64,000 bases of DNA from Eublepharis macularius (GCF_028583425.1 NC_072806.1:39478001-39542000); one strand, 5' to 3'; shown: positions 46,052 through 56,700, counted from the first letter of the stretch. The notes: a model not told the origin generated them from the sequence alone. Translations and numbers: made by a program.

Positions 46052-46588
46052 TGTCACTTCTAGGGGTGGCAGTCCATGGCAGATAGATCCCCAACCCCCT
46101 CACAGCAAGTACTCCGGGGTCTTGGTTGAAAAGGTTTTATTATAGAGATCCATTAAGTTCACAGGTACCTCCAAAAATGACTAGGATTGGCAGGAATGGG
46201 AATACAAGCATATGCACTGTGATATAAGGAGCAGGATTCCCCCTCCCCTGGGGCAGTTAGCAACAAGACGTGAAAATCCCAATTCTCATGAGAAACACAA
46301 TAGCTTTGTCTGGGCAGAGAAAGCCAGAAGATCACAAGGAATTCAACTCCCTCTGTCTCTTGCTAAAGTTACAGTATGGCACAAGGTCAGCCAGCAGGCT
46401 TCAGAGATAACAAGCTCAGCAATAATACTTCCATTTTCAGGCAGCTCCAAGATGGCATGGATATATAATATACATGGTTACAATATATGAGCATGATATG
46501 AGGGCATACAGGTATACAGTGTGATCAAACCAGTGTGTGGAGCAAAGAACATATGAATGGCATGGATAAATGGTATGCAGACATGACA
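46052..46588 (-). mobile_element. Solo LTR related to the Ty3/gypsy element (fossil)
   Basis: On the minus strand it starts TGTCATGTCTGCATACC and ends CTGCCATGGACTGCC plus CCCCTAGAAGTGACA, with AATAAAACC in between. These ends and the polyadenylation region resemble the LTR at 5490-5976. The 5-bp flanks are TGTGA (46047-46051) and TGTAA (46589-46593). Confidence 0.75.
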
Positions 46589-46630
46589 TGTAAGCTGAGT
46601 CCCCATTGGGGAGAACGGTGAATCACTATT
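46589..46630 (+). mobile_element. tRNA-derived SINE, right part, continuing 45895-46051
   Basis: TGTAAGCTGAGTCCCCATTG, then GGGAGAACGGTGAA is the standard SINE end block. Confidence 0.75.
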
Positions 46631-47435
46631 TTCCCCTATGGACAATACAACCCAGGAGGTGAATGGTATGGTGCAGCAATATCTAATTACTCTGTGTGAA
46701 TGCAGCCAATCCTGGAGTGGGTGGACACAAGATCAAAGTGGTCCTAATAACATCACTTTGCAGGATCTGGGTGTTGAATTTCTCTCTAAAATGTTTGCCA
46801 AATCCTATTCCCAACAGAACAGTATGGATAGCCAACACGTTCCACTGTAAAGTGCAAGTGCAGTGCACAACAGCAAGAATTCCATTCACACAGTCCATCA
46901 TTTGCTCAGAAAATGTTGTCCCTACTAGTACAGAAGACTTCACCCAGGCTTCTGTACCTTTAAGAATGGCACAGATGGCACCTTTCTACTTCCTGTGGGT
47001 GTCCCCCTAGAGGCCTCAGACCTCTGCCTAGGAAAGATGAGCGGGCAGACTGAGCCTGGGTTTAGTTTGAGTCATGCATGTACTGGATTACTGTCAAGTG
47101 AATTTGTGAATCGCCTCCACTACAGAGTCTAATTGCATATGATTGCACTGGAGATCAGAGGGATAGATCCCCCCACCCCCCTGTCTCCAATGCAACTATA
47201 AATTAAAACCAGCTACTCTCTCTTAGCTTAACCACCTCCCCATCTGCAACAAGGGGGTAATGCCGGCCTATTTTGTGGGCTGCTTTTGCAATGTATGATT
47301 GTTAGCTAAGGTACAAGGGCTGTTTGACAAACATGATCCATCATACTACGTGGGCAGCTGTGCGAACTCTGCCTTATTTTTATCCCATTCTCCCTGTAAG
47401 GGGCTCAGAGCGCCCCTTACAGGGCTGGCCCCGCC
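46631..47435. other. Intergenic sequence with nothing recognised
   Basis: No gene or clear repeat family seen. Confidence 0.4.
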
Positions 47436-47439
47436 CTCC

Positions 47440-47620
47440 CGGCCTTCATTTGTACTCCACCGTTCTCCCCAATGGGGACTCAAACAGCTTACATGTCATG
47501 TATTCCATCTTCACACCAATCCTGTGAAGTAGGTTCCGCTGAGATAGCAACAGGCTCAGTCATCTACTGAGGTTCAGGGCTGAGTTGCTCTCCCCAGTGC
47601 TAGTATGGCACTTCTCCACA
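47440..47620 (-). mobile_element. tRNA-derived SINE, 3' part
   Basis: Reversed SINE end CACCGTTCTCCCCAATGGGG, then ACTCAAACAGCTTACATG and ACACCAATCCTGTGAAGTAG. Confidence 0.7.
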
Positions 47621-48419
47621 TTGTCTCTCATCTGTACTGCCCAATCCTACGCACCTTTACTCAGATGTAAGCCCCATTGTATTCTGTGGGCTTAGCTTTG
47701 ATAGCATTGTTCCTTCAGACCAGGCCCTCAGACGTCATGGCTTCCAGGGCTGAGCTCTAATCCTGAGACATGGGGCAGTGGACTTTCAGCACTTTACATG
47801 CGCCTAAACGTCCACCTTTATTATCCCTCTGCTTAGGATCTATTCCATTTCTACTCTGCTCTTTCTTCAAAGAGATTTGCTTGGGTGCTGAGGGGGAAGC
47901 AGCTGGCAGAGGCTGCCTCCACCCACTCTTTGGGGGTGGGGCGGCCCGGGAGCCCTCCGGCGTGCTTCATCGGAGCTCTCACAGTCTTCCTTGGCACAAC
48001 TCAAGAGAACCTCCATGTTCACAGGCAGTGCATCTTGGAACACCAATTGCTGGGGTAAGGCCATGGCAAGAGGGCTGCGGCCGCCCAACCCTGCTTGTAG
48101 CCTTTCGGGTCTCTCGGGATGGCCACCCCTGGCCTGTCATGCTTAGAGTGGAGCTCTGACCCCTGATCTCTCTCCTCTCGCACCATGCTGCAGGGTTGAC
48201 CCCCCGGGGCTGAAAACCATCTGTGGATCCCCCCCCCAGCCCCCACTGAGCCTCACACACACAATGCTTTCATGCAGGAGGGGAAGAACACTCTGCGTAT
48301 GCTCAGAAGCCTCCTGCGATTCCTGGCCCTCGATCAAAACAGACTTCACGCCCCCCCCCCGCGCGCTGTTATTCCCAAGCCGCGCCCCCGCCCGCGCCCT
48401 CCCCCCGCCGGGCCGGCGC

Positions 48420-48435
48420 ATTGTTGCCAAACAAT
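48420..48435. promoter_or_regulatory. Inverted pair of SOX-like motifs
   Basis: ATTGTTGCCAAACAAT is a perfect inverted repeat of ATTGTT with a 4-bp spacer. ATTGTT/AACAAT is the SOX core. The function is inferred. Confidence 0.35.
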
Positions 48436-48464
48436 CCCCCACCCCACTCCGGGGGGGCCGGCCC

Positions 48465-48472
48465 TGACGTCA
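48465..48472. promoter_or_regulatory. Full cAMP-response element
   Basis: The palindrome TGACGTCA lies 184 bp upstream of the start codon inside the CpG island, where CREB/ATF sites usually act. Confidence 0.55.
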
Positions 48473-48655
48473 ATGTGGGGGCGGGTCGGGGAGGGCTGCG
48501 GCGGCGGGGGGGGGGCGAGCCGGCTCCCGGGGGGGGGGGCGGGCGCTGCTGCTGCTGCTCCGCGGCTCTGGCGGGGCGGCTCGGCTCGGCTCGGCTGCGG
48601 GCGGAGGAAGAGCGCGCCGCGTCCGCTGCCCGCCTGCCCGGCTCTGCGCAGCGCC

Positions 48656-48712
48656 ATGAGCGGCTCGGGAAACGCCGCGAAGGAGCAGCTGCTTTGGAAC
48701 GTCAAGAAGGAG
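48656..48712 (+). CDS. SGSM2: SGSM2 first coding exon
   Basis: The exon encodes MSGSGNAAKEQLLWNVKKE (19 codons) and ends at a GTGAGG donor at 48713, so the next exon should begin with the Val of VKQIMEEAV. Human SGSM2 begins MGSAEDAVKEKLLWNVKKE, as I recall it. The paralog SGSM1 lacks the LLWNVKKE match, so SGSM2 is preferred. The protein carries a RUN domain and a C-terminal TBC domain and acts as a GTPase-activating protein for Rab32/38 and other Rab GTPases, with RAP binding. The residues here lie just before the RUN domain. The rest of the gene is right of the window. Confidence 0.88.
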
Positions 48713-49912
48713 GTGAGGCGCGGCGCCCCGCCAGCCCTGCTCGCCCCCTGCCCGGGGGGATCCGGGCGCGGCTCCGGGGCAGCGGCGGGGGCCCTTCGTC
48801 TTCGGGGATCTCCGGGGCGCAGAATGGAGACCCGGAGAGATGCGGGGCTGAGTCCTGGGGGCGGCCGTGCCCTCCGCCTTGGAGCCCCGAGCCAGCGGGG
48901 AGGGATGGAGGGGGGGCCGGGGCGGCGGGCGCGCCAGGGACGGGAAAAGCACTCTGCGCGGGCTCAGAGGCGAGCGGGACGAGGAGCCGGTTTAAGAGGC
49001 GCCTCTGCGCTCGGCGTGGAACGGGAGCTGCTGCCTCTTTCGGCCCCGGTCCCAGCCGTTTGAATGGGACTGGCTGCCGAGTAAAAACGTGCCCAGCGCT
49101 CCACCGGCGCCTCCGCCCAGCTTTTAAACACGTTCCCGGCGTCAGACGCGTCCTTTGCCCCCCCCCCCGCCGAAGGAGCTTCAGGGCCTCGGAGCACGTG
49201 CAGAGTGCCTTTCCCTTGCATCTGGGAAACCCCAGGCAGCTTGTCCTCCTTGGAACCCTGAGCTCCGCCTCCACTCCTGGGCTGTGGACCCGGGCCGACA
49301 AGAACGGTGCCTCTGGGCGTGTGCAGAGTGCTGCCTCTTCCCCTCTGGGCAAGCCGTTGTCAGCCGATGGGCTCTGGCTTGGCCTGCAGGCTCTAGGAGG
49401 GGCGGGGGTCCCAGCTAGCACCGTGTCCCCCTCCCCAGAACTTGTGCCCTGGACACCTTGTGGGCCTGGGGCTTTTCTTCAGAGAGGGCTGCCCGAAATG
49501 CAGAACTGGCATCCTCCTGGTTTCCTAGGAAGAGAGGTGGGGGGGGGGGGGAGGTGGCTTTAGGACGGCAGCTGGAAGGGCTCGTCTCGACGCTGCTGCC
49601 CCCCCCCCCGCAGCGTTCTCAGTGACGCAGATGCATCTTCCTTGTTGCTCTGCGTGGGTATTGGGGGGGGGGTCATTCAAAAAATAGAAGAGCTTCATTT
49701 AGGACTTGCGTCTGTGCCACTACAGCATTTCAGATAGGGAGTCATTGGATGTTTTTTAAGCAGATGAGTTTTTAATATAGATCAGTTACTCAGTTGAATA
49801 TCTGCACAAATTTGCATGTGAATAAAACAGTAGTTATAAAAGGTGATTCTTTTGTGTATGTTCGATGGTGCGTGTGTCTTTACAGCACAAGCCATCTCTG
49901 AGGAGGCATTTT

Positions 49913-50130
49913 GCTCTGCACACGAAAGGAAGAATTTCTTTTCTAAGAAGGCCCCATCTTGGACTTCATTCCTGTGCAAGAAAGGTGAAGGAGGAATGCC
50001 TCTTGTAAGAAGCTGCTGTCTTGGAAGAGGCATTCCACCCTGCACACGCGAGGAAGAATTTCTTTTCCAAGAAGGCTCCCTCCCTGGAGCCTGTGTGAGA
50101 GAGGAGAGAAATGCTTGCCTGCCTCGGATT
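49913..50130. repeat. Two-copy tandem repeat, about 114 bp
   Basis: GAGGCATT, then CTGCACACG and GGAAGAATTTCTTTTCTAAG (first copy) recur 114 bp later from about 50027, at roughly 80-85% identity. Confidence 0.75.
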
Positions 50131-50234
50131 GTTCATGACTCTTAATTACTGTTAATATATCTCTTTATAAATCTGTTGCCCAACTTATCAGGAGCTTCTT
50201 TTTAATCAAATGCAAGAAATTTGCAAGCATGATT

Positions 50235-50450
50235 TTGAGGCTAGAGTGTCAGACTAGGATCTAGAAGGCCCAGATGTGACTTTCCACGGTGCCATAAAAT
50301 TCACCAGATGACCCTGGGCCAGTCACTTTCTCTCAACCTAACACACCTCACAGGGTGGTTGTTGTGAAGATAAAATGGAGGAGGGGGAAGAATGATGTAA
50401 ACTGGATTCCCATTGGGGAGAAATGTGGGATATAAATAAATTAACAGTGC
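50235..50450 (+). mobile_element. tRNA-derived SINE
   Basis: AGAGTGTCAGACTAGGATCT at the head, GGGCCAGTCACTTTCTCTCA in the body, and CCCATTGGGGAGAAATGTGG at the end. Confidence 0.8.
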
Positions 50451-50689
50451 CATCCTAAACAACTAAACTAAACAATTAAGGCTTTTGAAATCAATGGACT
50501 TAGAAGGGCTTAATTCTGTTTAGGATGGCACCATAAATATAGTGGGCTGATTGACTAACCAGCTGCAGACCCATTAAGGAACTGTAAAGTCAGGAGATTT
50601 GTGCGTCTCTTACCACATGACTTTCCTTGAATCAGGGACCTGCAGTTCAGACTTGAGAGCAAAATAATGACATCCTTCATTTCTTTGTT

Positions 50690-50860
50690 ATTCCATCCTT
50701 CTTAAGTGGATGGGGCTAGCTCATTTCCTCCCTTACAACAAGCCTGTGAGGTAGGTTAGATTGCAAGAAGAGAGTTAGCTAAAGGTCACCCAGTTAGATT
50801 CATGGCCCCGATGGGGATTCAAACCCAGGTCTTCAAGGCCTGCTGCTACACAGCATTGGC
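50690..50860 (-). mobile_element. tRNA-derived SINE
   Basis: Reversed promoter GGGGATTCAAACCCAGGTCT after AAAGGTCACCCAGTTAGATT and CAAGCCTGTGAGGTAGGTTA. Confidence 0.75.
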
Positions 50861-51274
50861 TCCAATCGTATTATTATTGGCTCCAATCGTATTATGACAT
50901 CACTGACACACGTGATGACTTAAGAGTCTCTGCTCCAAGGAGCTTACAACTTAAACTGCAGCACACAGAAGGTGGCAAGAAGAATGATCAAAACAGGGAA
51001 AGAATTAATGTGTGTAGTTCCATCCCACATCCTTAGGCCTAGTTTTGGTTGGGGCTAAGATATGAGGCGCCGTGGCAGTGTTTTCCATTTCAAGATGGCT
51101 GCCCTGGTGCCAATCCACTCTTTGAAGTTTCAGCTTAACAGTTCCTGTCTGTGGTGTCAGACTTGACTGGGGGCTTAACTTGAAAGGATCCTTCCATAAA
51201 GAATAAATAGCAAGTAGAGAGATTCGCCGCCCCCCCCCCAGATGCTGAAGAGTTTATTTGATAACAGAACTCAA

Positions 51275-51490
51275 CTTTGATATAGTGGCTAGAGTGTTGA
51301 TTTAGGTCCTTGGAGATCTGGGTTCTAGTCCCCGCTCAGCTATTATCTCACAGGGTGACCTCAGGGCTCGTTCGCTTTGTCTGATCGATCTCGCTGGGGG
51401 GTTATGAGGACAAAATGCAGGGGTGGGAGGAAGAGCCATGTCTGCTGCTCTGAGTTCCTTGGGGTCCAAAACTGGATGGGGAGATAAAAT
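51275..51490 (+). mobile_element. tRNA-derived SINE
   Basis: TATAGTGGCTAGAGTGTTGA head, TCTGGGTTCTAGTCCCCGCT promoter, then GTTATGAGGACAAAATGCAG. Confidence 0.75.
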
Positions 51491-51651
51491 TCCATAACTG
51501 TGTGGTAGAACAGGCGGGAAATGCGCCTCTTGGGGCTCTCTGGATTGCTGACCTTAGCTGGCCCATAATGGTTGTGGCAATTGTGTAAGTTGTATGGGCA
51601 AGCCAGAGGGGGGCCCTTCTGGATGCCCCAAGTCCTCAACAGAGTCACGAC

Positions 51652-52517
51652 TAGACATGGGCATGAACCAAAAAAATTTAATGACTCTGCGGTTCATGGT
51701 TCGGTGCCGATGATGATCCCGAAGTCACGAACCGCAACAAACATTTTCCGTTGCTGAACTGGTTCACGGTTCACAGTTTGTGGGGCGCGGAACGCCCTCC
51801 GTGGCACTTAGAGAGCCCATGTTCCCGGGGAGTGTTTTGCAAGGTCTCCTACAGCCATCACCCAAGTTTGGACAAGATTGCAAAAGGGATCTTGGAGTTA
51901 TATCCTCTCCGAGGCCCGCAGGAAACTCCCACAAAAATCCAAGCTGAATTATACTCTCAGTCTCTCTCCCCAAAGGCTAGCAAGTGGCAAGCAAGAGCTC
52001 TGTCCCACTCCACTGCTCGCTGAAAGTGAAACCCAGCCTGAGAGCCCACAGCTATTTATAAGCACAGGTTCTATAGAGCAACGCAGGAGGTCTGTGTTTG
52101 GCCGTCAGAGCTGCCTATCAGGGTTTGTGGGGATGAGATTGGAGTGCCCATGGCTACAGAACACCCCCTTCCCCCTCTCTCCCCTGGGTGTCTTCTCCCA
52201 ACTTGTAACCGCTTTGCAGCTCTGCGGTTGGAAGGAAGACCTGTTGATCAAGGTAAGCTGGGCTTCCATTCGGGTTTCCAGGGCGACAGAAGGAGCGCAG
52301 ACAGAGTTCAGGCATTCTCCCGGCTCCATTTCCAGGGGAATTGATTGCTGGCGCCTGACTGTCTGGCTTCCTGAACCGCGGCTGAACGCACCGAACCAGG
52401 CTTTTTCCAAACGCAGGTTCGTTGGACGAGGACAATCACGAACCGCCAAATCGCGATCACGCGATCGCCAATTTCGTGGGTTTTTGAAGTTCGTAATGCG
52501 GTTTGTGTCCATCTCTA
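51652..52517. mobile_element. hAT-type nonautonomous DNA transposon with perfect 8-bp target duplication
   Basis: Inverted ends TAGACATGGGCATGAACC and GGTTTGTGTCCATCTCTA, 866 bp long, with an identical GTCACGAC at 51644-51651 and 52518-52525. Many subterminal copies of short motifs such as TTCACGG and ACGAACCG occur near both ends. No transposase frame was recognised. The ends resemble the element at 45170, while the inside differs. Confidence 0.9.
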
Positions 52518-52789
52518 GTCACGACTCTTTCCTGAGCTGACTTTGCAAAACATCCGATGCAGGAGCAGAGCAGACCTGATCTGCCACCCAGAGGTTTATC
52601 TTAGAATATTTCTCCTCTGCCCCAATGTAGTGAGAGGCTTCTGAGTGTAGAAATGGGTTTCTGATAGCCGGTCTGCTCTTCCGGGCACGTTAAAGGGCAC
52701 TTTGTAGAGGGATGGGGAGTGAGTCTCTTAAGGGCCAATGAGAGAGAGTGTAGAGAGGGTTGAGTGTGGACCTGGGTTCAAATTAGGAA

Positions 52790-52915
52790 GCCAGCATGGT
52801 ACAGTGGTTTTGAGTGCTGGATTCGGTTCTGGGAGGGTCTGAGTTCAAGTCTCCCACCTGCCTTGAATCTTGCTGGCTGGCCTTGGTCCTCTCACAATCG
52901 TCCAGCCTAACTGAA
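52790..52915 (+). mobile_element. tRNA-derived SINE head
   Basis: GCCAGCATGGTACAGTGGTT, then GTCTGAGTTCAAGTCTCCCA, without the usual tail. Confidence 0.65.
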
Positions 52916-53314
52916 CTTCTGGTTAACTATTCCTCCTATTCTGGACAACGACTACAATATTATTAATATTAGTCTGAAGAATGGGGTTTGCCCTTTTAAA
53001 TGTTTTTCTGTATATTTTATCGCTGCTAGGTTTTTAAAAAAACTATTGTTTAATTGAAACTTGCATGCTAATTCAAGGATGTTTTATTGAGGGAATTCAG
53101 GGATATTTCATCGAGGGATAAGTAAATAAAGGACATGTTTGGAGAAAGTCACTGTAGAAATTCACTTTAAGAAATCCTGATCTGAAAGGGGTTTCTAGTT
53201 CTTAATCCAAGAGATCTAGAATTAAGCGCAGTGTAGCTAACCTGTCTTTTTTCCAAGACCACTGCTGAAACTTGTTTTTTGTTTTTTCTATCTGTGCAAT
53301 TTTATCTTGTTCTC

Positions 53315-53475
53315 CTCCAAGGAGCTCTGGATATTGTACATTTTATTTTCACAGCCACACTGTATGAGGTGGTTTAGGCTGTGAGAGAGCAACTGTCCCA
53401 GAGTGACCTGGTGAATTTCATGACTGGGCCAGGATTTGAACCTAGTTCTCTGTAACCACTCCACATACTGCTTCT
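53315..53475 (-). mobile_element. tRNA-derived SINE, diverged
   Basis: Reversed promoter CAGGATTTGAACCTAGTTCT and the block GAGTGACCTGGTGAATTTCA. Confidence 0.65.
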
Positions 53476-54591
53476 CCGTTGTCAGGTTCCTTTTGAGCAG
53501 ACAGAGATGAGTTCATCTTAAAGTGGTTCATGGGCTTGGCATGTAGATACCTTATGCCCTTGCTTACATTCGCACTGTCCAAAGAACTCCCTCTTTATTC
53601 GCAAATCCTTTAACACCTAAACAATAAGTATGATTTTATATAGCCACTAGGCAGATTAAGAAGCATCTGAAATTGAGTTCCTTTCCTGACAAATAGGTGT
53701 TGCGTCAAAATTATCTTTAAAAAAAAACAGAAAAAGAACAAGAAAAAATCCAGGAAAATCTTTTCAGATGTTATCCTTGGGAAACGTTTTAAGAGTTAAT
53801 TTGTGGGCTTGGGGTTTCTGGCAGCCTTATGGTTCCCACTGGTAAGGAATTTATTTTGTTGACTTGAACAGAAAGGCAGAGGTGTGATGTGTTTTGAAAG
53901 TCTGACAGCTTGCTTTCCCTCCGGGGCTGCCTCAACATTCCCCCTTCTGTGCGGGGAAATCTGTTGTGACGAGCACAACTTCAGTGAAACAGGCCTTGCT
54001 TGAGCCAGGGAAAGGGGCTGCTGGAGGAGAGCTCAGGGCCTGCGAAGGGGAGCCAGCTTGTCTCCTTCCGTTTCCAGCAGGGGCTGTTTCAGTGAATCAG
54101 GGGCCCTGGAGGCATTCAGGCAGGGCAGGGACAGGGAGGGAGAGCAATCTGCAGGGGGGGGGGTCAGAGGAGCCCACCACCCCGACAGTTGGCTTCCCCC
54201 ACTGCCTCATTCTTATGGAGCGGAGCGTGGGGGATCGGTAGCGACTCTGCAACGGTGGGTACTTCCGGTAACGGTTGGGCAGCTGGCTGCATAGCGGTAG
54301 GGGCGCCCAGTATGGTTCCCCCCAGTGCAGCACCCGAGGTAGCTATCTCGGATGCCCTGTGGCTAAGACCGCCCTGGTTTCCAGTGGCTGCATGGTCCTG
54401 CGCACAGGGACACACCTCCCTTTCCCCTGCTTATCCGTGCAGTGGAGTGGGCAGGGGGTTGTCACTTTCAGTTGGTCTGGGAAGCGACTATCAGATCTTG
54501 TCCAAAGGCTAGTGGGTAGGGATAACTGACACGGGATAGCTGGAGGGGCCCACAGATCCTTGCTGCTGTCGCCACCCATCCCAAGAATGTG

Positions 54592-55085
54592 TGTCAGGTT
54601 CTGGCAGTTAGGTCCCCATAGTACTGCACTGCACACACTCCAGGGTATGAGTTAAAGTAGCTTTATTAGAGATCTGTCAGTATCGGCATACTTAGGCAAG
54701 GTCATTGGCAGAAGTGATGTATGGGAGTTTGGAGGGGTCAGTTATAGGGAAAGTTCCCGGCTCTGGGATAACGATGGTTGAGATTCTGGTGCAAAGGGGG
54801 TCAGGAGGGGGAGGAAGGGCTTTCGAGACAGGAGGGGAGAGGGACTGGAGGAGAGAAGGGAAACTGAAGTCATTTTCAGTTCCCAGGCTTAGCCCGCCTT
54901 CAAGGACGCTCTCTCAGGCGGCTGTGAAAACGAAAGTAGACGCCACCATAGGCACCTGCGAGATAAGCAACTCCCAGCCAAGCAGGCTATCAACAGGCAA
55001 CTTCGTGTACTCTCAGAGAGGATCATTACCCAGCACACAACACAGAAAATACTCATGGCAGATATGTAGACAGACATATATGACA
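54592..55085 (-). mobile_element. Solo LTR related to the Ty3/gypsy element (fossil)
   Basis: Minus strand: starts TGTCATATATGTCTGTC, has CTCTAATAAAGCTACTTTAA and ends CCTAACTGCCAGAACCTGACA split as CCTAACTGCCAG and AACCTGACA. The same end layout as at 5490-5976. The 5-bp duplication ATGTG at 54587-54591 and 55086-55090 is identical. Confidence 0.82.
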
Positions 55086-55144
55086 ATGTGTGTGTGTGTG
55101 GGGGGGAAGCAGCTATGGTGAGTGGCATGAGCACAGGGCATACA

Positions 55145-55360
55145 TAATAAATAATGATAACTGCGTTTATTCTAGACAGATTAGTGCTCCACCCAGAGCA
55201 GTGAACAAGTTAATGTATCCCCACAATACAGCTGGGGAGCTGGGCTGAGAGGAGGGGCTTACCCAAGGCCATCTGCATAATTCATGGCAATAGTGGCAGT
55301 CGAACTAGTAGAATGCTGATTCCCAGCCCAATCACTTCACCACTATGCTACAGCAAGGGT
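55145..55360 (-). mobile_element. tRNA-derived SINE, long-tail subtype, copy 1
   Basis: GACAGATTAGTGCTCCACCC, AATACAGCTGGGGAGCTGGG, GGCTTACCCAAGGCCATCTG, then the reversed head ending CACCACTATGCTACAGC. Confidence 0.75.
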
Positions 55361-55394
55361 TGCCAGATCAGCAGCAGCAGCAGCAGCTCTCATT

Positions 55395-55680
55395 AATAAT
55401 ACAAATAACAGTTCTTATATATCACCCCGTCTGGACAGATTAGTGCCCCACTCAGAGTGGTGAACAAAGTCAGCTGGTGAAACATCAGGAACTACAATGC
55501 CAAGACCACAGCTATACAGCCTGGAAAATCCACAACCACCAAAGTCAGCATCATTATTATCCTCACAATACAGCTGGGGAGCTGGGCTGAGGAGAGGCTT
55601 ACCCAAGGCTGCCTGCTGAGCTCATGGCTGTAGTGGTTTTCGAACCAGCAGAATGCTGGTTCCCAACCACTGTGCTACAG
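55395..55680 (-). mobile_element. tRNA-derived SINE, same subtype, copy 2, with a small insertion
   Basis: Same blocks as copy 1 (GACAGATTAGTGCCCCACTC; AATACAGCTGGGGAGCTGGG). A 67-bp foreign piece interrupts it at 55474-55540. Confidence 0.78.
55474..55540 (+). mobile_element. Penelope-like 67-bp fragment with 8-bp target duplication
   Basis: CTGGTGAAACATCAGGAACT, then CCAAGACCACAGCTATACAG, flanked by AAAGTCAG at 55466-55473 and 55541-55548. The same sequence without the break occurs at 59005-59075. It is the 3' part of a hammerhead-like core plus downstream sequence. Confidence 0.65.
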
Positions 55681-56479
55681 ACATCCCAGTGGGGGGCATG
55701 GTCAGGGGTGTGGGAGTGGCAGCAAGTTGGGGGCACATGCAGGTGGCATCAGTGGTTAGGGGCAGCAGGTCTAAGAGCCCCCCCAGTACTCTTTATCCAG
55801 CCCCCCTCCAGAACCAGCTTTACCTGGAGGAGCCTGTCTCTTATCTCATGATGGGTTTTAGCTTGGGGTGGTTTCAAATTTCTCCTCCCTGCTTTTTCAG
55901 TCCCTGCAGGTTTTGAGGCTGAGAGCCATCATGGTGTAGTGGTTAGAGCACTGAAAGAGACCCAGAGGCCTGAGGGTGGCAGATGACTGCCTAGTTGTAT
56001 CAGGAGGACATGAGAGCAGAGAGGAAAATGGGGTAAGCCTCTGTGGGGCTTTGAAGGTAAAAATAGGGAGATTTTCCTGGGCCCTGGCGCGAACAGGAAG
56101 CCATCAGAAACTCCCAGCCCTTTGAAAACAAAGATATCAAGGAGAAGAATTCTAGATAAGCCATTGACATGCTACTTTTCTATATGCAAGGATTTTTTTA
56201 AAAATCCACTGAACATGCAGTCATGCCAACAGCAGCATTAACTCTTGTTGTGCTCTCGATTTCTCTAAATCTTTTTTGACTTTCTTTGTTCCTAATGGAA
56301 CGATATTTTGCTGTGCATTTTGGTAGCAATTGTATGATTAAAAGACGGCACTAAAAGCAGTTACCTTACCCTCCTGCACCTGCATGCAAAAAGAGGCAGA
56401 AGGTTTGGTAACTTTGCTCTCTACCCTTGAGCACTAGCACTGGGTACATCCAAAAAGCAGCCAAAAATGGGAGCTCATA

Positions 56480-56700
56480 CCCTGACCTGGATAGCCCAGG
56501 CAAGGTGGATCTCATCTAGACCTTGGAAGCTAAGCAGAGTTGGCCTTGGTTAGTAATTGGATGGGAGACTTCCCAGGAAGACTCCTGTTCACTATGCAGA
56601 GGCAGGCTGTGGCAAGCCACCTCTGTCCGTCTCTTGCCCTGAAAACCCCAGCAGGGGTCGCCATCAGTCGGCACTTTCTCCCACCACCAGGGGCTCACAA
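56480..56700 (+). mobile_element. 5S-rRNA-derived SINE
   Basis: The stretch TCTAGACCTTGGAAGCTAAG, then GGTTAGTAATTGGATGGGAG (56515-56570) is the 5S internal-promoter region. It is followed by the SINE body (GTGGCAAGCCACCTCTGTCC; AAAACCCCAGCAGGGGTCGC). It is not a functional 5S gene because the 5S 5' part and ending are replaced. Confidence 0.85.

Larger units (their letters stand above)
48240..49620 (+). promoter_or_regulatory. SGSM2: CpG island over SGSM2 promoter and first exon
   Basis: The GC content rises sharply and CpG is frequent from about 48340 to 49200, unlike the rest of the window. The island covers the start codon at 48656, and GC boxes (CCGCGCCCCCGCCCGCGCCC) lie at 48378-48405. 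There is no TATA box. This is the usual shape of a housekeeping-type promoter. Confidence 0.85.

Noticed and set aside
48272-49563. Long frames of 160-380 codons on both strands of the CpG island
   Set aside because: GC-rich sequence with few stops; only the 19-codon SGSM2 exon has homology and a splice donor.
51878-52540. A 220-codon frame across the hAT element
   Set aside because: No hAT transposase signature and it spans the element's terminal repeat; chance frame.
56480-56700. Possible 5S rRNA gene
   Set aside because: Only the internal promoter region matches; the rest is SINE body, so it is a 5S-derived SINE.
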